47,513 nucleotides of DNA from Deltaproteobacteria bacterium. Lineage in GTDB: Bacteria > Desulfobacterota > Binatia > HRBIN30 > CADEER01. The stretch lies in assembly GCA_029262455.1 (NCBI GenBank), contig JAJCZJ010000009.1, positions 1 to 47,513 of the forward strand, written 5' to 3'. Below are positions 34,275 to 43,363 of the stretch, one piece after another. Position 1 is the stretch's first letter. Every line of letters begins with the position of its first letter. The notes under the pieces are model-generated. The model saw nothing but the letters and a program-made list of their open reading frames with translations, had not been told where the DNA came from and did not search any database. The position numbers were made by a program, and so were the translations under genes.

Positions 34275-35171
34275 ATGTTGGAGGGAGCGGCTGACGCGGC
34301 TGCGAAACGGACGAATTTGATTCTCGCTCTTGGCGCAACGATCGGAATCGTTTTAGCGGTCGCGAGTATGATGCGAGTCGGCGAGTTTGCCGGACGGTTG
34401 CCTGAGGATGTGGTTGCGGACGTGAACGGCGTCGCGATTCGTTCCGTGGACTACCTACGAGCCTTGAACGCGCTCGCCTCGGATCGCCGATCTCCGCTGA
34501 CCGAGAGTGATCGGCGCCATGTTTTGGACCGTCTGATCGACGAGGAGTTGCTGGTTCAGTACGGCATTGACCTGGGATTGGTCCGTTCTGACCGCCGTGT
34601 GCGTGGCGACTTGGTATCGTCGGTGCTTGCCGCCCAGGTCGCGTCGGTCGACGGTTATGACCCTACTGCAACCGAGCTGGAGTCGTTCTATGCCGAGAAC
34701 GGCGAATTCTTCTCAACACCAGGTCGATTGCGCTTGGCCACGATCTGGGTTCGCGGCGTGCCTGCACGGACCGAGGAGCAAGCGCGCCAGCGCGCAGATG
34801 AAGTGGTCGCGGCGCTGAGTTCCGGGCAGTCGTTCGCCGCGGTGCGCGCGCAACTGGGCGATGAACCCGTGGCGCCGTTGCCCGATGCGCATTTGCCGCC
34901 GGCGAAGGTGCGCGAGTATCTCGGTCCTACGGTGACCCGGGCCGCGATGGGTCTCGAACCGGGTGCCGTGAGTGGAGCGATCGCCAGCGGCAGTGGCTAC
35001 TACGTCGTGCAGGTGGTCGACCGGGAGATGCAGCGAACGCCGCCCTTGAGCGAAGTCGAGCCGCAAGTGCGAGCCGAGATGAAGCGCAGGGCGGGAGACG
35101 ATGCGGTGCGAGCGACGCTCGATCGGTTGCGTGTTGAAGGCGATGTTGTTTCGGTCGAGGATCTGCCTTGA
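34275..35171 (+). CDS. PpiC/SurA-type peptidyl-prolyl isomerase, membrane-anchored
   Basis: From ATG 34275 (GGAGG directly upstream) the protein has 298 residues. The frame is open further upstream inside the preceding gene, which is rejected. One N-terminal membrane helix (residues about 14-32) is followed by a SurA-N/trigger-like region (VNGVAIRSVDYLRALN, VLDRLIDEELLVQYGIDLG) and a parvulin-type domain (TPGRLRLATIWVRGVPARTE, SGQSFAAVRAQLG, VSGAIASGSGYYVVQVVDR). It acts in folding of exported proteins. The stop overlaps the start of the HupE/UreJ-like gene as TTGA, so the two are translationally coupled. Confidence 0.88.
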   Translation: MLEGAADAAAKRTNLILALGATIGIVLAVASMMRVGEFAGRLPEDVVADVNGVAIRSVDYLRALNALASDRRSPLTESDRRHVLDRLIDEELLVQYGIDLGLVRSDRRVRGDLVSSVLAAQVASVDGYDPTATELESFYAENGEFFSTPGRLRLATIWVRGVPARTEEQARQRADEVVAALSSGQSFAAVRAQLGDEPVAPLPDAHLPPAKVREYLGPTVTRAAMGLEPGAVSGAIASGSGYYVVQVVDREMQRTPPLSEVEPQVRAEMKRRAGDDAVRATLDRLRVEGDVVSVEDLP

Positions 35172-36370
35172 AGCAGGTCGCTTGCTTGACCCTGGCGCTT
35201 GTCGGCTCCGCCCTGCTGCTATGGGCAAGCAGCGCGTCCGCCCATACCCGCAGCATGTCGTACTCGCTTTGGGATCTGAGCGATGACGGCGCCATGGTGC
35301 GGCTGCGCATCTCCAGGCTAGAGCTGACGCGGTTGGCCCTCGATCCGGTCGCATCGCCTAGCGATGACCAGGTCGTGCGCAGGATGGTTGCAGACCGCGT
35401 GCGGCTGGCGGTGGAAGGGGAGTTGTGTCCACCCGTCGATACCGTGGAGAGAGTTGCGGCTTCGGAAGGGTATGTCGCCTATCGCTGGCGCGTCGAATGT
35501 CCTCGAACGGGTCCGCGGACGGTAGAGAGCCGGCTGATGCTCGATGCTGCGCCGTCTCACCTTCATTTCGCACGCGTACGCAAGCCGGGCCAATCCGCCG
35601 TAGAGAAAGTGCTGACGGAAGTGGCGCCGGTCTGGGCACTGGACGCCCCATCGGGAGACGGTTCCGACGCCGCTGCCGGCACGTCAGTCGTGCAGTATTT
35701 GAAGCTCGGTATCGAACACATTCTGACGGGTTGGGACCATCTCGCCTTCGTGGCGGGGCTGTTGTTGCTTGCCTACACCTTGCGCGACATTGCTACGTTG
35801 GTTTCGTCGTTCACGATCGCTCACAGCATTACGTTGGCTTTGGCGGTGCTGGGTCTCGTCGAGCCTGAAGGGCATGTCGTCGAGGCCTTGATCGGCTATT
35901 CGATTGCGTTGGTAGGCATTGAGAACGGGTGGCTGTCGGCGGGAAAGGGCCTCGTTGCTCCACTGTTGTTGGTCTCGGCGCTGATGGTGATGACGGTTTC
36001 CGGGTCCAGCCTTCCAGTCCAGGCGTTGGTCGGTATGGCTCTCTTCACTGCTTGCCATTTCGCGTTACTCCAGCGGTGGTCGCGGCCGCAGGTGTTGCGT
36101 GCGGCGGTGGCCTTCGCCTTCGGACTGATTCACGGTTTTGGATTTGCCGGGATCATGATGGAGCTCGACCTGGAGAACGTGCGCTTGGCTCCGGCGCTGT
36201 TCGGGTTCAATGCCGGTGTGGAGGTCGGGCAGCTCGCGGTCGTGGCTTTGTTGTGGCCGTTACTCGTCGGGCTACGGCGCTCAGCGCGCGCGTCGCGGCT
36301 TGTCGTGGATATGGGTTCGGCTGCAGTGACGGCATTGGGATTGTTCTGGTTTTTGACGCGAAGTTTCTAG
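35168..36370 (+). CDS. HupE/UreJ-like membrane protein
   Basis: The 400-residue protein starts at TTG 35168, which overlaps the upstream stop. It has a cleavable signal (residues 1-25, SASA-HTRS) and an extracytoplasmic domain of about 150 residues. A six- to seven-helix membrane domain follows, with YLKLGIEHILTGWDHLAFV, TIAHSITLALA and FAFGLIHGFGFAG. The paired His/Asp motifs HI..GWDHL, AHS and HGFGFA are typical of the HupE/UreJ_2 group. Relatives are thought to be nickel/cobalt or other secondary transporters. Linkage to a propeller lipoprotein and a parvulin suggests an unrecognised envelope function. Confidence 0.88.
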   Translation: MKQVACLTLALVGSALLLWASSASAHTRSMSYSLWDLSDDGAMVRLRISRLELTRLALDPVASPSDDQVVRRMVADRVRLAVEGELCPPVDTVERVAASEGYVAYRWRVECPRTGPRTVESRLMLDAAPSHLHFARVRKPGQSAVEKVLTEVAPVWALDAPSGDGSDAAAGTSVVQYLKLGIEHILTGWDHLAFVAGLLLLAYTLRDIATLVSSFTIAHSITLALAVLGLVEPEGHVVEALIGYSIALVGIENGWLSAGKGLVAPLLLVSALMVMTVSGSSLPVQALVGMALFTACHFALLQRWSRPQVLRAAVAFAFGLIHGFGFAGIMMELDLENVRLAPALFGFNAGVEVGQLAVVALLWPLLVGLRRSARASRLVVDMGSAAVTALGLFWFLTRSF

Positions 36371-36403
36371 CGGCAATCGACCGGTGATCGTGGCGAAGCG
36401 TAT

Positions 36404-36487
36404 TGACGAATCACGGGAGGAAAAGGTCCCGCCGAGTCGTACAACATCACGAATCACGAATCACCAGTTACGAATCACCAACCACGA
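36404..36487. repeat. Heptanucleotide repeat copy D with embedded GC motif
   Basis: A CGAATCACGGG unit at about 36407 is interrupted by a GGAGGAAAAGGTCCCGCCGAG segment and then resumes as CGAATCA, CGAATCA, CCAGTTA, CGAATCA, CCAACCA units to 36487. The inserted block resembles the GC-rich dispersed motif seen at 324-353 and 47373 onward. It lies between two plus-strand genes (36370 and 36557). Confidence 0.65.
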
Positions 36488-36556
36488 AAAGTCGAGAGGA
36501 GGGGAGTTCGCGGCGCAGGGGTTCTGATGTTTCGTCGAACACGGTATGGTCTCGCA

Positions 36557-37444
36557 ATGAGCGCAGAGTTTGGCGGACCGACATCGCACTACTACTACTC
36601 CCAGCGTCTGAAACTGCATTACGTCGATTGGGGAAATGCCGACAAGCCGCTGTTGCTGCTGATTCACGGTGGGCGCGACCATGCGCGCAACTGGGATTGG
36701 GTCGCGCGCGAAATGCGTGAAGACTTCCACATCGTCGCTCCCGATCTGCGTGGTCACGGTGACTCGCAATGGTCGATCGGTGGATCGTATGCGTTGATCG
36801 ACTACACGCTGGACATCGCGCTGCTGCTGGACGCACTGGACGAGTACCCAGTGACGATTATCGGTCACTCGCTCGGTGGCGCGATCTCCTTGCAGTACAC
36901 CGCGACCTATCCGGATCGCGTCACCAAGGTTGTGGCGATCGAAGGACTTGGTCCGGCTCCAGGCATGATCAAAGAACGGCCGGCACAAGAGCGGATGCGC
37001 TATTGGATCAAAGAGATGAAGGGGTTCGCCGGGCGTCGTCCGCGTCGCTATGCCACGCTCGACGAGGCCGTCGATCGTATGCGCGATGCGAATCCGCACC
37101 TGAGTGAGGTGCAAGCGCGTCATCTGACAGTGCACGGTTCGTACCGTGACGAAGACGGGACCTATGTTTGGAAGTTCGACAACTACACGCGAACGACAAC
37201 ACCGTATCTCTTCAACAAGAACGACGCGCGCGAGCTATGGGGTGAGATCACCTGCCCGGCATTGTTGCTGCGTGGATCCGACTCGTGGGCTTCCGATCCG
37301 GTCGAGGACGGCCGCGCCGCGGTATTTAGCAACTACGCGTTTCACAACGTCGACGGGGCGGGGCACTGGGTGCACCACGATCAGCTCGACGTGTTTCTCG
37401 GGCACGTCAGGAAATTCTTCGCTCAGGGATCGAACGGGCGCTGA
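36557..37444 (+). CDS. Alpha/beta hydrolase
   Basis: From ATG 36557 the protein has 295 residues; an in-frame ATG at 36527 with AGGGG upstream would add ten residues and is also plausible. Fold landmarks: LLLLIHGGRDHARNWDW (oxyanion hole), nucleophile Ser105 in IIGHSLGGAIS, acid Asp in LLRGSDSWASDP and His in GAGHWVHHDQ. It belongs to the broad epoxide hydrolase / haloalkane dehalogenase / esterase-like group; Ser rather than Asp as nucleophile points to an esterase, lipase or C-C hydrolase. The 3' end overlaps the convergent PGPGW-type gene by 22 bases. Confidence 0.92.
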   Translation: MSAEFGGPTSHYYYSQRLKLHYVDWGNADKPLLLLIHGGRDHARNWDWVAREMREDFHIVAPDLRGHGDSQWSIGGSYALIDYTLDIALLLDALDEYPVTIIGHSLGGAISLQYTATYPDRVTKVVAIEGLGPAPGMIKERPAQERMRYWIKEMKGFAGRRPRRYATLDEAVDRMRDANPHLSEVQARHLTVHGSYRDEDGTYVWKFDNYTRTTTPYLFNKNDARELWGEITCPALLLRGSDSWASDPVEDGRAAVFSNYAFHNVDGAGHWVHHDQLDVFLGHVRKFFAQGSNGR

Positions 37445-37782
37445 CGAAGGGCTCGGATCCTAGCCGCTCGTTCGATGCTTGATTGAGCTGCCCGAGCTGT
37501 GTCCCCGTTTGAGCCCGGGGTTTGGTTGACACGAAGTCCGTTGAGGCCCTGCTGTGCCCGTCTCTTGATGGTCCGTAGCCAGCGGCGTGCCCATGCAAAT
37601 TCGAGTCCCAAGATCGCCAGTCCGGAAGGAATCACTACGAAGGCAGGTCCGGGCAGTACGAGCATTGCGAATCCCACAGCGATAACTGAGGCGCCGACAA
37701 CGCCAACCGCGATACGCCGCGCAGATTTGTATGTGATTTGGAGGGCGCGACGGAACGTAGATTCAGTGCCGATATCGGACAT
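37423..37782 (-). CDS. PGPGW-type small membrane protein
   Basis: The 119-residue protein has two hydrophobic stretches joined by GFAMLVLPGPAFVVIPSGLAIL, the hallmark of PGPGW/TIGR02611-type proteins. ALEFAWARRWLRTIKRRA-like basic residues follow. The usual PGPG reads PGPA here. The function of the family is unknown; it is a short inner-membrane protein found in Actinobacteria and Proteobacteria. The tail after residue 80 is polar and basic. The gene is divergent from the CBS-domain gene and its 3' end overlaps the hydrolase gene. Confidence 0.8.
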   Translation of the reverse strand: MSDIGTESTFRRALQITYKSARRIAVGVVGASVIAVGFAMLVLPGPAFVVIPSGLAILGLEFAWARRWLRTIKRRAQQGLNGLRVNQTPGSNGDTARAAQSSIERAARIRALRQRPFDP

Positions 37783-37866
37783 TCGTTTTGCATTATGGAC
37801 ACGCCCGTGTGATTGAGCAAATGTGAATACGTAAAACCTTCTACTGACTCCGAGAGGTGGCGCCTT

Positions 37867-38298
37867 ATGAAAACGGTTCGCGACATCCTGTCCACTAAGG
37901 GGGACCAGATCTGGTCTGTGAAGCCGGACGCTACGGTGTTCGAAACGCTTCAGCTGATGGCAGAGCGGGAAATCGGTGCGGTTCTTGTGATGACCGGCGG
38001 GAAGATCGCCGGGATCTTTTCCGAGCGGGACTATGCCCGTCAGGTGATTCTCAAAGGCAAGGCCTCAAAGGACACGCCAGTTCACGAGGTCATGACGTCG
38101 AGAGTTGTCTATGTAAGGCCTGAGCAGACGGTCGATGATTGCATGGCCTTGATGACGGATAAGCGCATCCGTCATCTCCCGATCGTCGAGGACGACCAAG
38201 TTCGTGGCGTATTGTCGATCGGCGATGTCGTCAAAGCGATGATCTCCGAGAAGCAGTTTCTGATCGAACAGTTGGAAAACTACATCGCCCAGGGATGA
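37867..38298 (+). CDS. CBS-domain pair protein
   Basis: From ATG 37867 (GAGAGG upstream) the protein has 143 residues; an in-frame start at 37813 is rejected because the extension has no domain character. It consists of two CBS motifs: IWSVKPDATVFETLQLMAER with SERDYARQVIL, then VVYVRPEQTVDDCMALMTDK with IRHLPIVEDDQVRGVLSIGD. Stand-alone CBS pairs bind adenosine nucleotides and act as energy sensors for a partner protein. The partner is unknown. The GDVVKAMI ending is typical of the family. Confidence 0.93.
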   Translation: MKTVRDILSTKGDQIWSVKPDATVFETLQLMAEREIGAVLVMTGGKIAGIFSERDYARQVILKGKASKDTPVHEVMTSRVVYVRPEQTVDDCMALMTDKRIRHLPIVEDDQVRGVLSIGDVVKAMISEKQFLIEQLENYIAQG

Positions 38299-38705
38299 AC
38301 CCTTACAGGTCTCCTGCTACGCCGATTCGAAGGTGAAGCGACCACCGGACGTGGAGATGCCGGCCGAGGAACTTCACCAAAGGTGTACGTTGTCGAGGCG
38401 CGGCTGTGATGTCGTGGATCTGCAGCGCATACCGATGCCCGGCCACGACAGGGAGACTTCCTGGGTGCAAAAACCGGCCAAAGCCGACAAAGTCCCGACG
38501 CCGGCGGCGACATAGTGCCGGCGCTCCCCGCATCCGCTTTGGACTAGGGCGCAGAGTCGGCCAAAGCGCGGCGCGAACGTTTGTTCGCTAGGTACGAACA
38601 GCGACTCTCGCACAGGCCCGACCGAGCTGCGAACTGCCGTTCGGTACAAGTCGGCACCGAGATTGCTCTCTTAGTCCCTCTGTTGCTGACGACTGGAGGG
38701 GCTCG
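38299..38705. other. Intergenic region before the diheme protein gene
   Basis: About 407 bases hold no reading frame with protein-like composition on either strand. A small hairpin (GCGAAC-GTTT-GTTCGC) lies near 38571-38586. GACTGGAGGGG directly before the ATG at 38706 is a good ribosome-binding site. The length suggests a regulated leader or promoter region for the large exported protein, but no known operator or riboswitch is recognised. Confidence 0.5.
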
Positions 38706-41700
38706 ATGAACAAACGCACGATGATGACAGCACTGCTCGTATTGGTAGGTTCTACCCTGTCCGCCGGATTAGCCGCGGCGCAGGTGTGGGAGACCGCGGC
38801 GGACCATCCGGGGGATGACCGCTATTACACTCCGAACTATCCGGTGGTTTTCGTCGCTGCCCGCGTCGTCGAGGACACCTCCGGCAACAATATCGTCGGG
38901 AAATATCACATCGGCACCGATGTCCTGTCGGCCAACAACCCGGATCGCGACAACCATCTCTGGGTGGCTCTGCCGAACGGCAATATAGAGAAACTCTTTC
39001 CTCTACCGGAACACCAGCTCGCGCCGGGCTTGATCGACACGCCCCTTGGTCAGCTCACGAAAGGGACCGTGGTTGAGCCGAACGTCTCAGAAGACGGCCG
39101 CCGGATCTACTTTTCGTATTTCCACGACGTCACGCTCGAGCAGAGTCATAGCTTCGGTCTGCATCGGCTCCCTCTCAAGGGCGCCGATCTGTATTGGATC
39201 GACCTATCTCCGTTGATCGCCGACCCGGGTGTCGATCCATCAACGCTTGCCGTGCAGCGCCTGACGACACGTGTCTACGCGGGCAATGGCTCGCAGAGCG
39301 ACAGCGACCGCAACAAGGACGCGATGAACCAGACCCTGGCCGAACAAACCGGACCGAACGATTGGGGGACTGTGTACATGCACCCGGTCGAGATGCGCAC
39401 GGAGCACGGTTTGGTTCTGCTCTACGCCAGCGATGAGCGGCGGGTGCGCAACTCAAACCAGTCGATGAGCATCGGGTACGCCAATCACAACTTCAACCTG
39501 CATATGGCCGACATTCGGCCAGACGGTACTCTCGCCAATGCGCGACAATGGCAGTACTACACGACGACGTCGGCATTGAGCCCGACTCCACTGCGCGATG
39601 GAGTGGCTTTCTCGTACCAGGCGTCGACCGCCGATGCCCGCAACTGGCAGATCCAGGGCATCGACTCGGCGGGACGCTGGTACCCGATTCTCGGATACGG
39701 CATCAACCCGGAGCTGTTTCACCTCGGTGCTCTTTGCGTCGATTCGACTGGGCCGAGCCCAACCGACTACTTTGTGGCTACGCGCTACTACAACATCAAC
39801 AATGAAGGGTTTGGAGCCCTGTGGGCGCAGGACTTGGCGCAGGTCGGACAGAACACTTACGACAAGTCGACCTACTGGGGGTTGCTGCCGCGGCAAGTCG
39901 GATCGTACAAGCTGACGTCCGGCGTCAACTCGAACGACTACCCGGCCGCGAAGGTCAACGGCGCGTACGTCGGCAAGGTGACGACGCCTCGCTGCGGGCG
40001 CCCAAACGAACTCTACATGGCCTACTCGCCGACCAGCGCCAACGGTCGCCTCAACGACGCCGATGGCAACCGCAATATCTATCATTCGTATATTGCGTTC
40101 CGACCAAACCTCGACGCCTTCCATCCGCACGATCCGGTCGATGTCGCACAGGGCACCGGCCTGCGTATCGTCGTAGACGACGTAAGCGATGCCTACACGC
40201 TGGTGTGGCCGGTGCCGGTGCTGAGTTGGTACGAGCGCACCGGCGACGTCCAGCAGGCTTCGGCTGGGTCGGTCGTCGATCCGGATACCCCCATCAAGCC
40301 GGGTCTGCCGCACGCCCAGGTCGGGACTTCTGCCCTTTACAACACCGATCGCCGGCCTTTTGACTGCTGGCTCGGATCCGGTGGGCAGACACCCTACAGC
40401 CCGAACAAGGGGCATACGAACATCAACCAAGAGAACGACTTGATCGTGAACAACACCGATGGTCTGACGTACGTGCAAAACCAAAGCGACTTCTGCGAGC
40501 CACTCGATCCGCAGACGGTGCTCGGTGTCGCGGTCAACTTAACCAGCAACAAGACCAACATGTCGGCCGGCTTCAATCCCGGATACCGAACCGACGGCAG
40601 TGGCAAGAAGGAAGCTGCAAAGCTTCTCGGCGTGTACGACGTACGAAACCAGGCTGATCAGTCGTTCATGGCGACGATTCCGGCGCACGAGCCATTCGAG
40701 TTTCATCTCCTCGATCGCCAATACGGCCTCAAGCTTCTCGATGTGCGCAGTTGGCACAGCCTGCAGCCGCGTGAAACTCGCAATAACTGTGGCGGATGTC
40801 ACCAACACGAGCCCGGCGCAGCAATTGAGTTTGCCGGTACCGTTGCCGACACTCAGCCTGCGCTCGACATGGTGAAGCAGACCCCGTTCGTGACCTACGA
40901 CCGCTACTGTCAGCCGGTGATGCGGACCTCGCGGCGGCCAACGCGTCGAACGCCGGAGTGGAACAGAGACATCTGGGCAGGCTTCGAGCAACACTGTGGC
41001 GGGTGTCACAACTCGACCGCTTCGACCGACCAAGCCGCTCTAGCTGCGTTTGGCTACGGCGGTGAGGAGGGAGCGTACAACCAGCTCAAGAATCGCAACT
41101 ACGCCGATGCCAAGCTCGGGGCTCTCGGCAGTCCAGCGTTCTGGGCAGCGCGCGGCGAGCGCACGGACGGTCGCAATAACAATTTGGCGAAGTACCAACC
41201 GGACTACAGCGATGGCGATTGGGGTTTCCACTTCGCAGCGGTTCACGCCAGCAGTCCGGGGTTGTGTTCGACCGGCGACCTGCGATCGGCGCGCTGGGTC
41301 TATCGTTTCGGTTTGTGGATCGACAACCACATGCCGCGCGACACTGGCTCGGCGTATGGCTACGGACACGACTGGTTCCATCCAACGGTGGATGTCGCAT
41401 TGAGCACGGCCAACTGCGCGCCGACCCGAGTCCGTGTCGGTGTCTGGGATGACATCGGCGGAGTCGAAGAACTGACCACCGAACTCGACGGACAGACGAT
41501 CGATGTGCGGACCTACCAACGCAACGGCGGCGTATTGATCGACTTGCCCTCAGCGCCGCAGGACGCGCTGCTCACGGTCACGGCGCGCGATCTCTCGGAC
41601 AACCGACAGATCTACCGCAAGAGTCTCGGCCAGCTAGTCGCAGAGTGCGCACCGAGCGGCCCGACGGTCACGGCAACCCCGATCGCCGGCCCGATCCGGA

Positions 41701-41747
41701 AGCTGCGCAACGTGAGCGTCGGATCCGGTCGAGTCGGAAGGCGGTAG
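38706..41747 (+). CDS. Exported diheme protein of the hydrazine synthase alpha-like family
   Basis: The 1013-residue protein has a clear signal peptide (MNKRTMMTALL... cleavage after AAA near residue 26). Residues about 40-640 have propeller-type repeats such as EPNVSEDGRRIYFSYFHDVT. Two c-type heme sites are present: C695-GG-C698-H699 (RNNCGGCHQHEPG) and C764-GG-C767-H768 (QHCGGCHNST). The lead-in SLQPRETRNNCGGCH resembles the HZS_alpha family, whose best-known member is the hydrazine synthase alpha subunit of anammox bacteria. HzsB/HzsC-like partners are not adjacent, so hydrazine synthesis is not implied; an extracytoplasmic redox enzyme is more cautious. The C-terminus is a basic Thr/Pro-containing tail. 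GGAGGGG precedes the start. Confidence 0.7.
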   Translation: MNKRTMMTALLVLVGSTLSAGLAAAQVWETAADHPGDDRYYTPNYPVVFVAARVVEDTSGNNIVGKYHIGTDVLSANNPDRDNHLWVALPNGNIEKLFPLPEHQLAPGLIDTPLGQLTKGTVVEPNVSEDGRRIYFSYFHDVTLEQSHSFGLHRLPLKGADLYWIDLSPLIADPGVDPSTLAVQRLTTRVYAGNGSQSDSDRNKDAMNQTLAEQTGPNDWGTVYMHPVEMRTEHGLVLLYASDERRVRNSNQSMSIGYANHNFNLHMADIRPDGTLANARQWQYYTTTSALSPTPLRDGVAFSYQASTADARNWQIQGIDSAGRWYPILGYGINPELFHLGALCVDSTGPSPTDYFVATRYYNINNEGFGALWAQDLAQVGQNTYDKSTYWGLLPRQVGSYKLTSGVNSNDYPAAKVNGAYVGKVTTPRCGRPNELYMAYSPTSANGRLNDADGNRNIYHSYIAFRPNLDAFHPHDPVDVAQGTGLRIVVDDVSDAYTLVWPVPVLSWYERTGDVQQASAGSVVDPDTPIKPGLPHAQVGTSALYNTDRRPFDCWLGSGGQTPYSPNKGHTNINQENDLIVNNTDGLTYVQNQSDFCEPLDPQTVLGVAVNLTSNKTNMSAGFNPGYRTDGSGKKEAAKLLGVYDVRNQADQSFMATIPAHEPFEFHLLDRQYGLKLLDVRSWHSLQPRETRNNCGGCHQHEPGAAIEFAGTVADTQPALDMVKQTPFVTYDRYCQPVMRTSRRPTRRTPEWNRDIWAGFEQHCGGCHNSTASTDQAALAAFGYGGEEGAYNQLKNRNYADAKLGALGSPAFWAARGERTDGRNNNLAKYQPDYSDGDWGFHFAAVHASSPGLCSTGDLRSARWVYRFGLWIDNHMPRDTGSAYGYGHDWFHPTVDVALSTANCAPTRVRVGVWDDIGGVEELTTELDGQTIDVRTYQRNGGVLIDLPSAPQDALLTVTARDLSDNRQIYRKSLGQLVAECAPSGPTVTATPIAGPIRKLRNVSVGSGRVGRR

Positions 41748-41825
41748 GGCCACGGCGCGTCGGGATGTAGCCGAGTTTTGATCGCTGATGATCTTAGATT
41801 AGACTTCTTTGTCTATGCCGGGTAG

Positions 41826-42215
<390 letters not shown>

Positions 42216-42367
42216 CGGGGGCCTTGGCCGAGTCCAGTCGAGACTCTTCGCCCCATTATTTATTGACGGAGATCCTTGTTGTGTACTCGATACTTCCAGA
42301 TTTTCCGGTCGTTTGGTTCGACCGTCTTGATGTGGACGTGGCGTGACGGTGGGCGTACACTTTCAGA

Positions 42368-42592
42368 ATGAGCGTGGACCCTTTGCTTGAGACAATCCGT
42401 CGATTGCCGGCCGGTGAGAAGATCCGCTTGGTTCAACAGCTTTGGGACGAGATCGCGGAAGAGGCTGCAAGTCTTCCATTGACTCAGGCCCAGCGCCAAC
42501 TGCTCGACGCGCGGATCGATGACCATGAGGCGAACTCGGATGACGTCGAGGCGTGGACGAAGGTTCGGGACGACATTTTGCGCGAGCTGTGA
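42368..42592 (+). CDS. Antitoxin of a type II module (addiction module component family)
   Basis: The 74-residue protein matches the short addiction-module antitoxin family (TIGR02574/PF09720-like): LLETIRRLPAGEKIRLVQQLWDEI near the N-terminus, then the conserved LPLTQAQRQLLDARIDDHE segment and a C-terminal WTKVRDDILREL helix. It neutralises the toxin encoded directly downstream with a GTGA overlap. A small inverted repeat (CGGTCG...CGACCG, 42306-42324) lies 44 bases upstream and could be the autoregulatory operator. Start ATG 42368. Confidence 0.9.
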   Translation: MSVDPLLETIRRLPAGEKIRLVQQLWDEIAEEAASLPLTQAQRQLLDARIDDHEANSDDVEAWTKVRDDILREL

Positions 42593-42894
42593 GCTATCAG
42601 TTGGTCCTGTGTCGGCCAGCCAAGGCCGATGTGCGGGCGGCAGCTCGCTGGTATGAGCTGCAACGACCGGGGCTCGGGCGAGACTTCGTCGGCCAGGTGG
42701 ACGCGGCTCTCAAACGAGTGGCCGAGAGTCCCCTTCAGTGCCAGTTGGTACATCGGGACCTTCGGCGTGCCATCGTTCAACGGTTTCCCTATGGCGTGTT
42801 CTATCAGGTTGACTCGAGCCGAATTGTCGTCGTTGGCGTCATCCATCTTCATCGCAATCCTTCGGGTTGGAAGGACCGGACGGACCAAAGGTGA
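42589..42894 (+). CDS. ParE/RelE-family toxin
   Basis: The 101-residue protein starts with GTG 42589, overlapping the antitoxin stop by four bases. The ParE/RelE fold is recognisable: AKADVRAAARWYELQRPGLG, FVGQVDAALKRVAESPLQCQ, then RAIVQRFPYGVFYQVDSSRI and a VVGVIHLHRNPSGW C-terminal strand. The final HLHRNP pattern is typical of the group paired with this type of antitoxin. It is either a gyrase poison (ParE) or an mRNA interferase (RelE). Absence of clear RelE catalytic residues cannot be judged by eye. Confidence 0.9.
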   Translation: MSYQLVLCRPAKADVRAAARWYELQRPGLGRDFVGQVDAALKRVAESPLQCQLVHRDLRRAIVQRFPYGVFYQVDSSRIVVVGVIHLHRNPSGWKDRTDQR

Positions 42895-42987
42895 GGAGTG
42901 TGTTCGATGTCGGTAAGCCAACGCCTTGGGCCCCGATCCGGCTACTGTAGCGAAGGGTGAGTCGGGAGTGTGCTGGGAGTAGCCTAT

Positions 42988-43269
42988 ATGAAGATCTTCT
43001 TGGTGGTGACGTTTCTAAGCGCCATTCTAATTGCCTTCGGAGGGGGCCTACATGTGGGCGCAACCCGGGGGAGCGTCGCGCGCGAGACGCAGCTTCGCAT
43101 GGGGCTTCGCGTCTGCGCCGAAGTCAGGTCGATTTTTGGCGTCTTGGGTGATGATTCCGCTGCCGAAGATCAGGTTGTGGGGAGGATCCACTTGTCCAAG
43201 GACGTGGATCTGGCCGTTGTTCAAGATGGCGAGGTGAAGACGATTCGCGCATGGAGCCACTGTGAGTAG
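42988..43269 (+). CDS. Small membrane or secreted protein of unknown function
   Basis: The frame starting at ATG 42988 (GGGAG about nine bases upstream) gives 93 residues. An N-terminal hydrophobic segment (KIFLVVTFLSAILIAFGGGL) could be a signal or anchor; the rest is polar and ends in WSHCE. No family is recognised. The Shine-Dalgarno and hydrophobic start support a real gene, but it has no neighbours of shared function. Confidence 0.5.
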   Translation: MKIFLVVTFLSAILIAFGGGLHVGATRGSVARETQLRMGLRVCAEVRSIFGVLGDDSAAEDQVVGRIHLSKDVDLAVVQDGEVKTIRAWSHCE

Positions 43270-43363
43270 CGGGTAACCGAGGCGGGATTTTGGATGACGA
43301 GACTTGGTGGAGGGCGAACCGTTGGTTCCGCGCGGAAAGAGGCTTGGCCTATCCGCTCTGTCC

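Noticed and set aside
39453-40484. Minus-strand frame of 343 residues within the diheme gene
   Set aside because: Val/Arg/Asp-rich shadow of a high-GC gene with heme motifs on the plus strand.
38706-41747. Calling the diheme protein a bona fide hydrazine synthase subunit
   Set aside because: No beta/gamma subunit genes or other anammox genes are in the window, so only family resemblance is claimed.
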